The translations under genes and the position numbers were made by a program. A stretch of 64,000 nt of DNA from an uncultured Collinsella sp. (GTDB lineage: Bacteria; Actinomycetota; Coriobacteriia; Coriobacteriales; Coriobacteriaceae). The number at the start of each line of letters is the position of its first letter. Within the stretch, counting starts at the first letter, position 1. The stretch covers positions 124,001 through 188,000 of the forward strand of contig CAKULD010000005.1 of NCBI GenBank assembly GCA_934667065.1, read 5' to 3'. This document shows positions 63,515 through 64,000 of the stretch, piece after piece. The notes under the pieces were generated by a model. The model saw only the letters and a list, made by a program, of their open reading frames with translations, searched no databases and was not told the origin of the DNA.

Positions 63515-64000
63515 CTACTTGACCATATCGATCAAGCCGTCCATAACCTGGACGGAAATTGTTCCTGTGTCGGGAAGATCGAGCACAACCTGCTCGATCA
63601 CGGGGATCAGCACCTCGCCGTACCGATCGCCCTCGACAACCCAAACATCGTTGGCGGGCGTCGACATGATCTCGGCAATCGTTCCGAGCGAACCGAAGCG
63701 CTCATCGACCACCTCGCGACCCATCAGGTCGGTATAGGCGGCGTCGAGCGAATCGAGCTCAAAGTCGTCACGGTCAGCCAGCACGTAGCATCCGGTGATG
63801 CCCTCGGCGGCCGTCAAATCGTCTATGCCCTCAAACGAGACCAAATCGCCATCGCCCGTATCGGTGACGGACACGACCGTGCAAAAACGGTCGCGCTTGA
63901 GCGCCGGCGGTGTCAAGGCGACACGCATACCCGGCTCCAATACAGAAGGAAGCCCCCGCAGCGGCTGCGCGAGGACCTCCCCCTTCCTTCCGTGCGGCTT
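63515..64000 (-). CDS. rimM: Ribosome maturation factor RimM (N-terminus cut by window edge)
   Basis: Assists assembly of the 30S head near S19. The frame is open to the window edge. The codons at 63941-64000 read KPHGRKGEVLAQPLRGLPSV, the conserved start region of RimM, so only a few residues are missing. PRC-barrel C-terminus follows (LMGREVVDERFGSLGTIAEI, WVVEGDRYGEVLIPVI). 161 residues are visible. A TTG or ATG near 63930-63940 is not the true start. Confidence 0.92.
   Translation of the reverse strand, partial: KPHGRKGEVLAQPLRGLPSVLEPGMRVALTPPALKRDRFCTVVSVTDTGDGDLVSFEGIDDLTAAEGITGCYVLADRDDFELDSLDAAYTDLMGREVVDERFGSLGTIAEIMSTPANDVWVVEGDRYGEVLIPVIEQVVLDLPDTGTISVQVMDGLIDMVK

Noticed and set aside
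63929..63940. Internal TTG/ATG as the start of rimM
   Set aside because: The frame continues upstream to the window edge with the conserved RimM N-terminal segment KPHGRKGE, so the gene is truncated by the window.

Overview
The window is a GC-rich, densely packed bacterial chromosome segment with very short or overlapping gene junctions. Gene content points to an anaerobic actinomycete of the class Coriobacteriia, and a Collinsella-like genome is my best guess. The clues are an actinobacterial integration host factor (mIHF) beside gmk and rpoZ, a two-subunit glycyl-tRNA synthetase, pyruvate phosphate dikinase with its regulatory protein, a bifunctional fermentative AdhE, a CxxC-type L28 and frequent GTG/TTG starts. 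The class is inferred with fair confidence; the genus is a guess. I see no tRNA, rRNA or CRISPR array.

Layout. Almost everything is read on the minus strand, so the story runs from high to low coordinates. 64000-53680: rimM (cut by the edge), trmD, lepB, glyQ, glyS, the PPDK regulator and ppdK, then rplS and rnhB. 53580-48280: a competence/recombination operon yraN-comM-dprA-trmFO-xerC. 48060-37965: rpsB-tsf, then pyrH-frr-uppS-cdsA-dxr-rseP-ispG-proS (translation, envelope lipids and isoprenoids). 37866-32594: the only plus-strand island, holding rpmB, adhE and a small kinase, plus a minus-strand RAYT transposase in a unit bounded by 49-bp inverted repeats. 32517-27017: the pyrimidine operon pyrR-pyrB-pyrC-pyrK-pyrD-pyrF behind an attenuator leader. 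26800-24367: mihF-gmk-rpoZ-thiI. 24250-20100: comEA-comEC-holA. 20050-7700: rpsT, lepA, dus, hemW, two J-domain proteins, mtaB, phoH, ybeY, dgkA, era, recO, rpsO. 7550-1: pnp, RNase J, ftsK and a RodZ-like HTH gene cut by the edge.

How the genes work together. comEA/comEC (DNA binding and channel) and comM/dprA (processing of incoming strands) form the core of natural transformation. The two operons share an almost identical 20-bp box at the same distance from their first start codons. ppdK and adhE, both central to fermentation, share a LacI-type palindrome. The pyr genes are controlled by mutually exclusive RNA stems.

The most unusual object lies between pnp and the RNase J gene (4847-5257). 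Two inverted copies of an approximately 150-nt palindromic element share a 69-nt core in which every one of ten differences falls at a paired position and keeps the helix. The outer arms differ between copies but are self-complementary in each. This looks like an undescribed structured RNA or hairpin mobile element.
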